DNA of 64,000 nucleotides from Marsupella aquatica (taxonomy: Eukaryota > Marchantiophyta). The position numbers were made by a program, and so were the translations under genes. The stretch spans positions 3,534,001 through 3,598,000 of the forward strand of contig OZ316894.1 in NCBI GenBank assembly GCA_973895155.1, given 5' to 3'. The number at the start of each line of letters is the position of its first letter. Position 1 is the first letter of the stretch. The notes under the pieces are model-generated. The model made no database searches. It was not told the origin of the DNA and saw nothing but the letters and a program-made list of their open reading frames with translations. Positions 9,916 through 23,480 of this stretch are shown here, piece after piece.

Positions 9916-12910
9916 ACTCAAAACTCATGATCATTGAGTTATAAGCCCCAAACTCCAATGGACCACCTGCAAATCTGGTCCATGTGAGCTCTCTGTCGAA
10001 CGTGGAATCCATCCGGGCTTCACTTTCCTTGAAATGTGGAGGAATTTCAATTAACATAATAGTTTCTAAAAGTAGATATTAGATCAATGTGGCAGTAACT
10101 TGGAAGAAACTGTTAGACATGAAAGCCTGGAAACAACCCTCGGAACAACCTCTAAATGAAACAATATGCCTTGGAAATTGGTGTTTTCAGTGAAAACAGG
10201 CTGTAGACACATGCTTTGGTTGGGTATCATTCAGCAAAATACCATGAAAAGTACATTGAGCAAAATTTAACTGAGCACTAGCAATTATAGTCTGGAAGCA
10301 AGTTAAAATAACTTGTTAGTCATGATTTAAGTTACCACTTCGACATTGTAACACACAAGTAACATTCTGCCCTCCAAACTGAGGGATATAGCTTGCATTT
10401 TGAGGGGCTAGTATTATTGCCCACAAATGCCCTGCCCATAGGGTGTTATACACTTAATCATCTGAGAGGTTTTTATTATGGACCCCAATGGGAAGCTCTT
10501 TGCAAAATCCCTGTAAACATGTGCAGCCACATAACACTCTGTGATCATAAACAAGAAAGGTTTGTTATGCAAAAGGAAACAAATATGATTATTTATGTAT
10601 GAGTCTAGGCAAAGAATAATAACTAGAGCCTGTAACTGTAAAAACTATCAAAAACTACAAAGTAACACTTTAAATAAACCAAAAAAGGGTAAAAAAAAGG
10701 GTAAAGAAAATAGCATTTGGATGGGTCATGATTGATATATTTGTGTTTTTGAAATAAATGGTATGGGATTTTTTGTTTAATTGGCAAAGTTGTGAAATAA
10801 CCTTGGATAGTAAGAAACTCTTCAGCTACTATAACATTTACCAAGGTAACATATAAAACCCATTGACTACTATGGACAGAGGATTATCAACTGAACTTAA
10901 GAAACCCTTTGGATACTACAACATTAATATTTGCATGGACTCTATGGAATGTTATATGGAGTGTATGGACATAGGAGTAAGGGGGGTGTTGCAGACTCTT
11001 ACCATGAATAATCTCCAATTCTTCCGTCTCATCTCCATATTCAAATCTATATTCCAGTATGTAACTCTTCATCAGCTCTAACTTGTGGAACAACATCAAA
11101 CATACATAACCAAAAGGTGTATTTTGATTAAATTAGAGGAGAAGTTTCATCATGCCCAGTCCATATCTGGATAGTCCTTCTTCTCCATTAAGCACCAAAA
11201 ACTACAAAGAGATAGTCACAAATTGTGGCAAAGGAACGGAACATAAAACTTTCAATGAAATGCTTCTTGTGTCAATAAGTTTGCTAATTAAAAGATCTCA
11301 AAGTTGCTCAGACAAAGGGTAGCTTTGTGGGCCTTTGTGAAAGCTAAGTATTTTCATCAACAGCAACAATGCACAATTTCTCTTCACCAACATTTGTGAT
11401 CTTAGTGATTGCCTTGGTGAGATTATATTAAAGTGGAATCCAGTAACGGTTGCTGGCATAATTACTTTGGAGTTTGGACAATGGATGGGACAACTTGGCG
11501 GGCATGAAGAAACATCCACAAATCAAACCTTAGCTTTGTCAATAGTAAAATGGCGACTGAATCATGACTTACAGCAAGGAATCCGTTCTCAACATGCAAC
11601 TTCAATACATGATGAAGGCATTGATATCTTGAGCCTCAAGGTCCATTGTAGCAAACCTGTTGCAATACCCCCAAAGTCCAAGAAGTCACCTTAAGGAAGG
11701 TGGTCATGAATGTTTGCTATTAAGATCATAAGCTTCCGGTCAACCAGAACATTGCCAACGAGTCACGGACTAGATTTTCCTGAGATATGGGTTGAGGGCC
11801 AGGAATCAGAGACCAAAAGTGGTTTTGGGGGTGACAGGAACTCAAGAGCATATATGAAGAGAGTGCATGTTTAAAATATCCTCACAAGTCATTAGTCAGT
11901 CATGATCTGTTGAGTTCTGACACTACTCCTCCAGACAAGGAAAATGAAGAATAACACAGGAGGTTGTTTATTTCCAACTTGAGTTGCACCTCAAGAACAA
12001 TGATCCCAACATGCCATTTTTGCGGCTTGCAGACAATGTCATCTTTAACCAGGAACCAGAACTTGAAATCCACAAGTCATCTCAAAGAGCTACAGTAGTA
12101 GGTGCGTCATGAAATGGGCGACGGGGTCTACTGAGGGAAGAGGTCCATAGGTGGGCCCCAGGTCAGTAATGGAGCGCTTCACTCATGGCCATAAAAGTGC
12201 AGCCAGTTCAACCACTCCAGTTAAATTTCAAGTCCCGAAATATGGAACCAAAAAATGAGCATGACATGGATAGGACACAGCGGATACACAAACTTCCACT
12301 CATCCACTTTCTCAGGCTTCTGAGGAAGATTAAGTTCTCAGACCCTGTTTCCAATTTCAGTAACTGGCAGCTCTTTGAAGTTGTAGAAGGATCTACATTC
12401 CACTTGAACATTAGAGAAAATTGCCCAAGTACATGCATCTTCTTTAGAAGATACATATATGCTACAAATTGAGTAGAAGGGTGAGACCATGGCAGTAAAA
12501 CTACTCATAAATTGGGGTATTCTAAAGAACACTGTTGCTGAGACATATCCAATTACAAAGATCCGAACTAAAAAAAAGAGAAGAAACAGGATTTGAGAAT
12601 TCTACAAGTGTACAATTGCCTTTCTAGTATTACAAGTGACCTATGTTATATATTTGTCCTTTCAATCGGGTGCGCCAGCACGTCCACCACATGACAATAC
12701 CAGGTGCCCTTATACCCAACAACCTGGAGGTGCACCAACACGTACAGCTGTATGCGTTAATCCAGTTATGCTGTGCATTTACACACCCAGTCAACCCAAG
12801 CTATGCCACGGTTCCAAAAGAACACTATTTGGGAGCGAAATGCTCCCACTTCCAGGATTTGGGCACCACTTACAGAGTACTGCAAATATTTCTTGCTGCT
12901 CTTGATCTTT
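9916..12910. other. AT-rich intergenic DNA; no gene seen
   Basis: Open frames here are all below about 95 codons, without recognisable domains or consistent splice partners on either strand. Motifs of the GGTCCAT/ATGGACC type recur, tying parts of it to the neighbouring repeats. Nothing else could be supported. Confidence 0.45.
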
Positions 12911-12916
12911 CCCAAT

Positions 12917-13310
12917 GAGACTGGGAGTACCCAGACTTCTCAATATGTACTCCTCCATCCCCACAATTTTGAGACTGGGAGTACCCAGACTTCTCAAAAT
13001 ATATTCCTCCATCCCCACAATTTTGAGACTGGGAGTACCCAGACTTGTCAATATGTACTCCTCCAACCCAACAATTTTGAGACTGGGAGCACCCAGACTT
13101 GTCAATATGTCCTCCTCCAACCCCACAATTTTGAGACTGGGAGTACCCAGACTTGCCAATATGTATTCCTCCATCCCCATAATTATGAGACTGGGAGTAC
13201 CCAGACTTGTCAATATGTATTCCTCCATCCCCACAATTATGAGACTGGGAGTACCCAGACTTGTCAATATGTATTCCTCCATCCCCATAATTTTGAGACT
13301 AGGAGTACTT
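12917..13310. repeat. 54-bp minisatellite, seven copies plus a partial
   Basis: Units starting GAGACTGGGAGTACCCAGAC begin at 12917, 12971, 13025, 13079, 13133, 13187 and 13241, with a partial at 13295; spacing is exactly 54 bp. Because 54 is divisible by three, several frames on both strands stay open and give 18-residue peptide repeats. That is a by-product of unit length. Each unit contains GGAGTAC and GTACTCC, an inverted pair, and resembles Stowaway-type ends (TA-CTCCTCCATCC … GGGAG-TA). It starts 64 bp past the CNGC stop, probably within that gene's 3' UTR. Confidence 0.93.
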
Positions 13311-13373
13311 CCAGCCTACGGGTGTAGGGAACCTCGCCTTGCATAGGGTGTGATCTCCACTTCTTGTCACTTT

Positions 13374-16300
13374 TTAGTGAATTCTGTTCATCGTGTCAAA
13401 CCGTTTCATCCTCTTGACCTTGGATGAAGTTGAGGCATTTCCTCCTCGAGCTTGTCTATCTCTGCTGGCTCTCCATGCCTTCTGTATCCGAATCGCTGCT
13501 AGTGACCGCCAGTATAGTGATAAGTACCTGCCAGGACAGACCCCATGCATCCCTGGTGAGCCTTTCCGATTTAATGGTTGAGAAACCCAGCCTTACTGTG
13601 TACTCCGGCACTCCCAACTTCAAAGTCCATTTTGAAGAAAAGCGTGTCCAGTATCCAGGCTCACTCAAACATAAAGATGACATAAGATTAAAGCACAGAT
13701 TTATATCCAATTTCAAATTCCTCACTAGATACAAAGATGACATCATATAAACTAAAGCACAAATTTATATCCAATTTCAACTTCGTCATAAAAATTTCCA
13801 AATTGGATATGAATCTGTGCTTTAGTTTATCGGAAAGTTGCCTGGATCTGATGTCATCTTTACAGTAGCTATACCAAATCCAATCAACTAAAGCACACGT
13901 TTTATATCCCATGCCTACAGATCCTGTATAGTTACAGCAAAACCAATGCTCCCTAAAAGACTCTTAAGACAAAAAAGGAAGGGGCATTCCTAAATTTTTA
14001 ACATAACTCAAATGGGACTTTAGAATTCGGATGGAGGGAGTAGATCAAACAGTTTAGATGAATATATCTTCAACGGGCAAGCAACGAGACCTGCAATCAG
14101 AGGGGCTGACTTACCGTATTACCCCCTGTACTCTAGGAGATCTGAAAGCAGGCTTGTAGTGATTTGTAATGTACTCCAGTGCCGCAGAATCTAGAGAAAA
14201 CGCCTCCACACTGCTCAAGCACTTGACTGTTCTACTAGACAGTGGATGCTTCGCACGTTGGTGTTTGCTCATAGTCTTCTTTGAATCTGTAGGAAAAGCA
14301 AAGCCAACGTGAGAACTTCGTGGACATGAGAAACAATCCACACAGCTTGGAGGCTATTGATATCAGAACCACTTGCAAGTGCAGATTGACCCTCTCCTTT
14401 TCTATACCTTACACGAGCCTTTAGCACTAGATTCTCTTGGTGGTTGCGCAAATTTAGACGTATGGCAGTGCGATAGAGTTTAACGTCTAATTAACCACTC
14501 CCCTAAACTCCGAAGAACCACTTTTTCCATAAGCTTTACAATTCTCCATAGACATTTGTGTCCAAACTAGTTCGAGAGGGTATGGTGAAATCAGATGAGC
14601 CCTCTGTTTAACAATGGTTCCTCCATTATGCTTCAGGTATGACGATGGCATTATTTTTTCTCAGTGACTGAGCAATTAGAGCGATGACCAAGGAAATAGA
14701 CTTACCGCTGACACCCGTTCTATCGATGTACCATGAAAGCAACTCTTCTCCACAAAAGTCCCCCTCCTTAAGAGGTACCGTGCTGCCATCTTCTCCAATG
14801 CTTTCTAAATTTCCACGGACAATAAAGAGCATGCGTTCCACAGGTTTCTTCTCCCGGAAGATCTCACTATTTTCTATGTAAAGCTTCTGATAGAGGTTCT
14901 CGCAAATGGCGTCCAGGACGTGCTCTTCCAGCAGCTCAAACAAACGCACCTGCTCAAGAACCGGCAATTAGAGGTTGCGTTGGTCCACTCGGTAAAGTTC
15001 ATGTTGCACAAGATGGACAAAATGTCAATGCCGAAGAAACAGTACCAAACCGAAACACTTAACGATTGGAAGAACTTTTAAAAAATTAAAAAATTAGTTA
15101 CGGTACCTTTTTGACCAATTCGAGACACAGGTACCGCTGAATGTCTTTCTGTAAGTCTTCAGGCAAGTGACCCATAAGCTCTCGTTCTTCGACACCCCCT
15201 GTTGCCACCCATTTGAACCGACCAGCTTCCTTCACTCTCCTGCAATCACAGAAATGCATAGTTATAGGAAAGATATAAAAGACGTACTTATAAGCTATGG
15301 ATTCCACATGTCTCCCAATTACATCTGTGGATCATCATCTTCTCTGAGATACGCGACCCTCCACAAAGTAGAAGCAAGAAGACTAACCAAACCATACGAA
15401 ATACTATAAATTGCCAATTGCGAAGGCAACGACATGCAATCATCAAAATTTCAGTTCCGTGGATGTAGAAAGAATCGCGACAACTTGTTGAAGAAACGAC
15501 ACATGCTTACATTATTTACTGTTTGAACAACTACCATATCAAACATGAGCCAGCAAGCAAAACTTGACTGAAACCCCCACGGCTGCCTCATTTGACTCTA
15601 TTACATCAGTATAAAGAGCAACTCGATAAGACCATGAAGGTTCCATCAATTTGATCTCATCCTCATCATCTCGTCTTAGAGGAATTTCAAGAAACTCCCT
15701 AGGCTTCTCTTCTGATTGCATGGATTGCTCTATATATACGGTGTTCTGATAAAACAACCAAGACTTTGACAATGGTCTGATCTTCGATTAATTTTGAGAC
15801 TTACTTCCGCAAGCTTTGTGGTAGCCGACGCTGTCTCATCCAAGCCTCCGTATCATACCTCTTGAGTTGCATGTCCAGCTTCCTGCAAACAAATTTGTTG
15901 TCTACCATTTAGATACGTCCATCAATTAAAAAATCCTTTGGTCACATTCTGCTCATTCTGGTTCGCAGGGCCGCTAGCCACGAATTGCAAAGAGCACCCA
16001 CACACTGAAACTGCATCACTAGTGCTCTCGCTGCTTTTACAAGAATGAAGAATTCCTTCACCTTTTTGGTTATCATCCATGACAGTAGCTAGAGAAAGAA
16101 ACAATTCAGGAGTGACTGCAATAGCATATTGCTTTGAGTGAGATAGAGAAAGTACCTTCGTTGGAGGGCCTGTAAAAAGTTTTGAATGTTGCCGATAAGA
16201 AGAGCAAACAGCAGAAGACCCAATGCCACAATACCAAAGGTGAAGACCACCTCCCAAACAAATGTACTTGGCATCTGATTACCTGCCAAGGTACTGATTT

Positions 16301-19036
16301 GCTGCCAAGAGGGAACATTTCTGAGTTATGATCTCAGAATTTTTTCACAATTACATAAATGGGGGTTTTTACAGAGAAGAAAACAAACAAAAAAGGGACT
16401 GTCTCCAGGCTTACCTGGAAGCCCCAGAATAAGGAGTATATGTACTTGTTGATGGTCGAAGTCTGAGTGAACACTGGGAGTCCCAGCGCATATATCCCAT
16501 ACGGAAAATTAGGTTGAACGTTTATCGGTGGGAGGCAATTGGTACCAACCGATGTATTCCTCTTCCATAATTGATAACTTGGATCACTCAACAATGAAAT
16601 AGGGCCTTCACCGCCTCCACCGCAATCAAGAAATTTGATGTTGCATTTAAAAGACTGCCCACTCGACTCATTATCACAAAATCTCTGCAGGCAGGTATTG
16701 ACACGCTGCATAAACAAGGACAGTGCAATGGGTAAGAGCCGAGGAGGCTTGGTGTAAATCTTCAGTATGTCCTAAGTTGACATGGCATGAAACACAGAAG
16801 TAAACAACCCCGAGTGAGTGCATGGACAATCTCCTCCAGATCCCTGACACCTCAGCCGACAAAAGATTGCCAACTATTTAGCCTGGATATGATGCACCTT
16901 TGGAGATACTGGAAATAAAAAGTTGACAAACGTAAAGTATTCCAGTCTGCCTCAAAAATCGAACGGATCAAAGTCTTATCCTACCTGAAGACCAAATAGG
17001 TACCAGCAAGAGCCCACAATATGTCCAGCCAGCAGGTACATAAGCAAGTTGATGACGAAATTGGACCAGGCAGTCTCAAAGACGAACCCACTGGGGGTCC
17101 GCCCAATTAGGAGCGGGAAGAAGCGGATACTTCGGGGTATGTTCTGAGCAAGGACCACAACCCGCAACACGTCCTTGGCGTAATTTGCTCCCTCATCCTT
17201 CGACAACGCCGATTTCACCACTGTCCAGATCAAAATCTGCACCCATAGATGCATTTAGAAATAATATGGTGGAAGCAATGCTCACGTTACTACACTCCAG
17301 TCTCAAATTAAATATTATGTACACCAGCAGGGGGTGAAAATTCACAAAGGCTCAACGTCCATACCTGGGGTAAAGGCAAAGCAGTAAATAGATCCAGTAG
17401 GAACCAGGTCTTTAGATAATGCATCGCTATCTTTTTGGGATTATCTTCGAGCTCACCAGGCCCGCGTACTTTTGAATCAGGTCTGACGTATGCCAACCGG
17501 AACTGATTGACAAGTCATCCAGTAGCTTAATAAACACCAAGCTTATCAATTGACGTGACGACAACCACGTTGATGTGATAACAACAAATTCTTTTAGTTG
17601 CGAAAAACAAAGCAAAACAGTATCGCCATGAAACATCGGAATTTTAAACAGGGCACAACTTATTGACACCAGCGTGAATAATAACGACTGATCAATGCAC
17701 TAGGTACATTAGAAATCAGTGAGTGCCAATTGAATGGAATACTACACTAGTGAGACTGTGAGTAATGGGCCAATCCAGAAAAAGAATCTCACACCGATAT
17801 CTACTAAGGCAATCAACTCGCGACGCTCCGGCTAGATTTCTTCCCTCGTGAAACCAAAGTTTTCATTGACAAGATTGCCATACCTGTAAGCAGATGTGAA
17901 ATGCATGAATTGCATCTGTGAAACTCCTGACCACTGTGACTGCCACTGCGGCAGTGTTGTTGAAAACCAGGCAGAAATTAACCTGTTTGACGAAGATAGA
18001 CGGAAAAGAACATGAGAAAGCTAAAACTGAAGAGACAATTCAAAACATTGTCTGGTTGCATATTACACCTCGCAGATCAGACTCATCAGAATGGGAAGGA
18101 ATAAAAAGAAAACAAACGGCGGAAGTAAGAGTTCGACGAAGGTTCGTCCCAAGTCAACCATGTAGTCTTCGCTATTCGTGGGAAGGAGTAGATAATGTAC
18201 TACAATGTGCTGATTGGTGAAGTTGAAGGCCTTTGAAAATTACCGCATCAACGGAGAGGAGGAAAAAGAACAACGGATCAATAAAAACTGCGATCAGTGA
18301 GCTGATGCAGAAAATCTTGTTCCACTGATTCACAACTTTTGTATGAGGATTGAAGATCCCAGGCATCCAACTTCTGCCCCAACTTGCAGCTTTACTGCCA
18401 AATACAGTTGCTCTTCCCAGAAGTACATGCCTATGCTTCAACTGCCATGACAAAGTCGTACATTGAGTAAAATGCTACATCAGACAGGATAGTCAAAACT
18501 AAATTACCCTGCTGTCCCAACGCAATTATTGCAAACACAAATCTAGTCCATTCCTGCCATGGAAAATGGACTCGAGCAAAAACAGTAGTAGATTGCAGAT
18601 AGACAAGATACTTTCACATGGTCACAACATGACAGCACTTCGCACATGGTGTTACTGTTCGGGAGTAATGAAGGAGTCAAGAACCACGGGTTTGTAAGAT
18701 ACTTACTTCAGCAGATCCCAAGCGAGAAGGGTTTTCTGAATATCCAAAATAGGATGGACAAGTAGTGCAAAACGGATCGCTACATTTTCCCATAGGCCCC
18801 GATCTCATCAGATGCTCATGTTTACCAAACTCTTGAGTACGTCCAACTTCTTTTACACCAACAGACGCACCGGTATTCCCATACAGCTGGGTCATATCCT
18901 CATCCTCGGTTATTTTTAGGCTGAAATCATTACCAGCCTCAAGTGCAGACATTTCCACTGATCGAATTGAAAAATCCTCATCTTGGAGCATTGGTATTTG
19001 ATCCACTTTTACATGCTTTTTTGCAAGTACCCCCAT
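13374..19036 (-). CDS. CNGC: Cyclic nucleotide-gated ion channel, group IVA (CNGC19/20-like)
   Basis: A plant CNGC: a six-helix cation channel, usually calcium-permeable and regulated by calmodulin, in the plasma membrane or an endomembrane. Twelve exons join in perfect phase: 19036-18707, 18441-18244, 17982-17884, 17502-17365, 17236-16985, 16705-16415, 16301-16156, 15882-15805, 15239-15107, 14949-14706, 14286-14115 and 13527-13374. Together they give 744 aa, normal for the family. Visible are the N-terminal CSDPFCTTC cluster (residues 85-93) typical of group IVA, S1 (about 154-172), a pore ending YSLFWGFQ then QISTLAGNQ (429-445), S6 with LIGNIQNFLQAL, and a cyclic-nucleotide-binding domain with phosphate-cassette motif GDFCGEELL (618-626). 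An IQ calmodulin site follows (AAIRIQKAWR, about 704-713). The start is the ATG closest to the acceptor near 19048; an upstream leader exon is likely but not located. No break was seen. Confidence 0.95.
13601..14042. mobile_element. Stowaway-like MITE in the last CNGC intron
   Basis: Inverted ends of about 35 bp lie inside TA dinucleotides: CTCCGGCACTCCC at 13603 and, reversed, CTCCCTCCATCC from 14040, each followed by an AAAGTCC block. The 438-bp element lies wholly in the intron between exons 14286-14115 and 13527-13374. It has no coding capacity. The Stowaway hallmark CTCCCTCC with TA duplication supports Tc1/mariner-type mobilisation. The left end has diverged. Confidence 0.7.
13690..13900. 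repeat. Internal direct and inverted copies of a 27-bp motif in the MITE
   Basis: AAAGCACAAATTTATATCC and close variants occur near 13692, 13754 and 13889 on the plus strand, and inverted near 13800-13825. The 13754 and inverted copies can pair into a hairpin. They lie inside the MITE and probably arose from its foldback structure. Confidence 0.7.
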
Positions 19037-22000
19037 CTTGTTAAATTCTGCAAGTAAAAAACAACAGTACTTGAACAAATCGCTTCAGTGTATACGTCTG
19101 CTGATCATCACTTCAACTGAATAATCAACAGCGATTACGTCCTTCTCGAGTCTCCCAGATTTGTGGGAACAAGGTTTGAAACGGGTGCCCAAGACGACTT
19201 GCTCTAGAAAGTTCTCATTGGAAATCAAAGTAGATATTAGAATGATCCTGCCACAAAGATAAGGTGCAGTGAGCGCTTCAGAGTGATTTAAAGAAAGAGA
19301 GCACCACTGCCTTATGAGCTTTCCTGTGAACTTTTGCCATACAACCCGTTCAATGGAGAAGGCCACATTCTAAGTTACTGGGTCTGCGACTTTCACCTGT
19401 TTCTTGATCTCCAAGACTACGAGGTGAGATCAAAGACTGCACACGATATTCACGATTTTAGTTGAGTGACTAATCTGTATGTTCCTTGTCCACATTACTA
19501 TAGCGGATAGAAAGGAAGATGATCGACGCTTCCCCTGGCAAATTCGTTCATAAAGTTCGATAGAAAGCACCCAACGGAGACACACATACGTTACAGCCAG
19601 TCTTTGATGCAATTTAACATAATCTGTTTGCCGGATTTTCACTCCACTCCCAAGGGGTTTCGACCGAAGGTGCAAAGCTGGTACACTTGCGTTATCCACT
19701 CAACTTGCTGAAGATAAACTGTCTGGAACATATTCTCAAACCTTACTGCTATTGACAGCGATGTTGCTTTCTCGTCCAGTTTCTAAGGATTTTCTCTTCT
19801 CCTCCTAGGCACTCCACCACCGCAATTTGAAGTCCCCATAGTTCAGCGAATGAGGGTACAATCACAAACAGAGCACACAATAGATGGAGCGAAAGATACC
19901 TTTGGGCGAAATTCAGAACTTTCCTCCTCGGCGACGAATCTCCTTCGATGCCTAATCTAAAAACTGGTTTCGCCACCTGATTGTGTCTAATGAATTTTCT
20001 GCCGTTCCTGCTGCTCACTGGGGATTCATCCAAGTCCCTCCCTCCCCTGGAATCCGAAACCTTTGCCTCCAGCAAGCACTGCTCTTCCATCAGCTGACAA
20101 CGAAATGCCTGATTCATGCAAGTTCCCGTCGAAACGAGACCCTTGCCTGCTCAGACTGCTCTTTGGCCACTAGGATGCTCCCCGCCAATTGTCAAAGCTA
20201 CGAAGCCTCCGCTCCGCTGCTCATGAAAACATTCAAGTCAGCCACCGGCGCTTCTGCTAGAAGTTATCGTCGTCTCGCGCTCATTGGGATGGAGAGCGTA
20301 GTTGCAGAGCAGGGCTCTCCACATCCTCTCGTACGAGAATGAATGGTAGGACGATTTCTGAAGTTAGACGGTACATCACTGCGACACGAGGACTACGAGA
20401 AAAAGGTTGGCCTCATCACTCCTAAGAGAACAAGTACTCTGTCACAAACGAGCTGACCGATTCTCCCTCCTCGGCAGCCAAAGTACAGACACGGAGCTTG
20501 CAACGTCCGATGATGGCTCCTGCCTGCTGCTAGGTGTGCAAGCGATGTGGTAAGCACGGCAGCAGGTAATGAGTTTCCCCCTTTGCACAGATATGCCTCC
20601 CTCAAGTGTGATCTGCTCCTGTGAGTCAATCAATTAAAAAATGATACGTGAGGATGACTTTCATCAAAGGGAAACGACCAAAGAATTAAGTCCGACCCAG
20701 CATCTGGAGAGGAAGCTCAAGTGAGTGACTCGTGCTGACAGCACCATCAACGAAATATTAAACAAAGCACACTTCCAGGTGAAACCAAGCAAGAGTCCCT
20801 CAAACAGATGTCTCTCCTTCAAGCCTTCTGATTACGGTCCACCGATTTGCGTCTACACTTCGGACCCTCACAAAATACTCATAACTGAAGTAATCGACGG
20901 CAATCCAAAGTGAGGTTTACATGTGCATGCCTCGGCCAAGAGCATGGATGCCAGACAGACAGCATTCCGGGTACCGCTTGTGGAATGTTCAGGAATCTAT
21001 AACCTCTACAGCTTTCCTTCGTCACCTTCCACACTATCCATTCAAGAGCATATCTAACGAGGATACGCACCAGGGAGTGCCCACAAGGATGAAGAGCGTA
21101 TCTTTCGAATTACGATGATGAGCACAATTTCTGCCTCAGCACAATTTGATCCGCTAGTACTCTGCAGTGAAGTAGCTGCCAGAACGGAGACTAATCTACC
21201 AAGTAACTCTCCGTGAACCAAACGACCCACCAATCTCCCTTTGCTACCACTCCGCGGCAGGTAAATTGAAGAAGCTCAAAGGAAGCGTCTGCCGGGTGAA
21301 GAAAATCAATCAACCAGAGCAACGTCCAAGTCTAGTCCAGTTGAGAGTCCTATGCTCATTGATACAAAACCCCGCTACAGCATCTCTAAACCCCCCGCCA
21401 TCAACCAACAACGTTGCAAAACAATCCAGATAGCTGTAACCACCGCATCATGCTCGTTCCAACCTACTGTACACTAGCTGCCTCTGCTCCAACATCCCGA
21501 TCGCCGAATTCCCGTCCTAGAGAAGAGTTCTAATGGTGGCTTTCCAAGAATAATCAATCAAACTTTTGTAGTTCCCGAATCCTCCGTCCTGAGCTTGCGC
21601 CTCCCAATCCTCTAAACACCAATGGGCTGCACGGCAAGAAAGACAAGTCCACGAGACCGGCGAGCTCCGTGCCTGCACAAGAGCCAAGGAGCTCCCTATG
21701 TGCCCGCTGAGTACTACTGTACAGCGTCTTTTGTGGGTGGCTGGTAGCTCCCTCATTACCATGAATCTTCCTCACAGTTTACTCTTGCTACAAAGTCATC
21801 AACCAGTCAAATAGAAAATTCATAAACAGCTTCAACGTACTGCACGTGTTGCCATACCTCCCACTCTGTTGCCTTCAAGTTTTTTCACCTACGTTACACG
21901 AAGAGATTGGGCAGCTCAAGGCCTCCGACTCTCACTTTGTAGCGATCTCGAGGAAACCAAAAATCGGGGCCCTCCCGAATGGTGCCGTCGATCAGATGGA

Positions 22001-22640
22001 GGAAAGGAAAACACACAGGGTGCGAAGATCAATGGAGGTCCGAAGTGAATTCTGAGAGCAGTGTTGACTCGACAAGAGAGAGCCTCCTCTAGTCCTCTCC
22101 CCACTGCTGTTTGTCTCTTCGTGGAGACAATGATATGGGACCGAGTCAGGAATCGACTTTACAGCAAATTATTTGTGTACCAGTCATTCACATAGCGTTG
22201 AGATCTAATCGAATACGACCGTTCTTCAAGTCCCACTTTTGGGATGCATAGAGACGATGACGTCAACGACCTGGGACGACCCCACCAAACAGGAGTATCA
22301 AGAGTTTATATTCTAGGTTAGGAGCACCTTACTAGGGCGTCTCAAATATGTGAATTTTGCAACAATGATCACTCCCTAAGACTGTCCCGGGTCGGGCACC
22401 GAATGTTGCTCCCGACCAGTCACGCCCGAGATTTAGTGACCGATAGGAAAGGCTGGCAAAACCGTGCAGACTACCTCACGACTCTGTGTTTTGTCCCCAA
22501 AGGTCGAGAGTCAGGCTTACAAGTGTCCGATGCGAGTGCCACGACTCCAATCAATGTTGACTACCCCCCAAAAAAATAGCCCAGGTGTACCCACTTTTGG
22601 TGCGCATGAGATTCGTGGGCCACCCATGAGGTCATTTTTT
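19037..22640. other. CNGC upstream region and intergenic DNA; no second gene supported
   Basis: A minus-strand open segment of about 120 codons (20117-19749) ends near a good donor (CCCAAAG|GTATCT) but cannot be joined to the first CNGC coding exon in frame. It could be leader sequence. Other open frames between 19.1 and 22.2 kb are short and unrecognised. Base composition is less AT-rich than the DNA after 22.6 kb, consistent with promoter and leader sequence. Confidence 0.4.
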
Positions 22641-22654
22641 TTCCCCATATTTGA

Positions 22655-23480
22655 GATACCCTATATAGCATGCTCATCTTGGAACATGCTTTATTTTTTG
22701 TCTTGTAGTGATATTAAGTGGACAAAATTAAAACGTAAGACTAGAATACATATTAAATGTGAATGAAATCAAATAATATAAATAAAATACATGCAATAAA
22801 AGCACATAGTGACCAATGGAAAGTACAATTTTATTACACAAAGTTGCTACCAGTTGTGCACAATGAAATCAAATAATATAAATAAAGCACATGCAATAAA
22901 AGTACATAGTGACCAATGGAAAGTACAATTTTATTACACAAAGATCCTACGAGTTGTGCACGTATTTCAGTGTGTCTTATTAATGACTCTTATTCAATAA
23001 AAACCATAAACTTAGGAAAGAAAGCCACAAGGGGAGCTTAAGACAGGATGTGCTGACATTTCTTAGAATGATTCCTCTCACTCATGAGTATACTTAAAAG
23101 CGATAGAAAATGAAGCCCTTAGTTTCTCTCTAGGACTTAACAAAGATAGAAAATGAAGCCCTTAATTTCTGTCTAGGACTTAACAAAGTTTACAAATTAT
23201 ACAAATTAAGGGGGTTGCCAAAATAAATTCAAAACACTATAGAATACCAAAAATTTAAAGGGGTCCAAAAATGAATTAAAAGTCTATGTGATACAAAGGA
23301 TGCCCCTTGTTAAGGTATATTCAAATAAAAATTCATGATACACAAATATGAATAAGACAAAACATGAGAGTTGGATTCACCATATATTCCCTACTAAGGA
23401 CGTCCATTCTAAGTTTGGGCAGGATGGAGGTTGAAAGCTTGTGGGTCACCCTAACCTGTGCCACTAGAGTTGCTAGTAGG
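22655..23480. repeat. Dispersed repeat family R, copy 1
   Basis: TATAGCATGCTCATCTTGGA, then AACCATAAACTTAGGA and GGGGTTGCCAAAATAAATTC, recur in the same order at 45834-46950. A part is duplicated in tandem: about 85 bp starting ATGAAATCAAATAATATAAA occurs near 22762 and again at 22862. It is non-coding and probably a remnant of a larger element. Confidence 0.7.

Noticed and set aside
12773-13346. Open frames of 143-184 codons across the 54-bp array on both strands
   Set aside because: They exist because 54 is a multiple of three and the unit lacks stops in several frames. Three overlapping frames are equally open, and no splice or domain evidence supports any of them.
14042-14103. Alternative short terminal CNGC exon with an early stop near 14050
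   Set aside because: A splice to about 14088 is possible, but the acceptor before 13527 gives a proper IQ motif and a normal family length, so it is preferred.
19749-20117. Upstream coding exon for the CNGC
   Set aside because: Its donor cannot be joined in frame to the next exon; it may be leader sequence.
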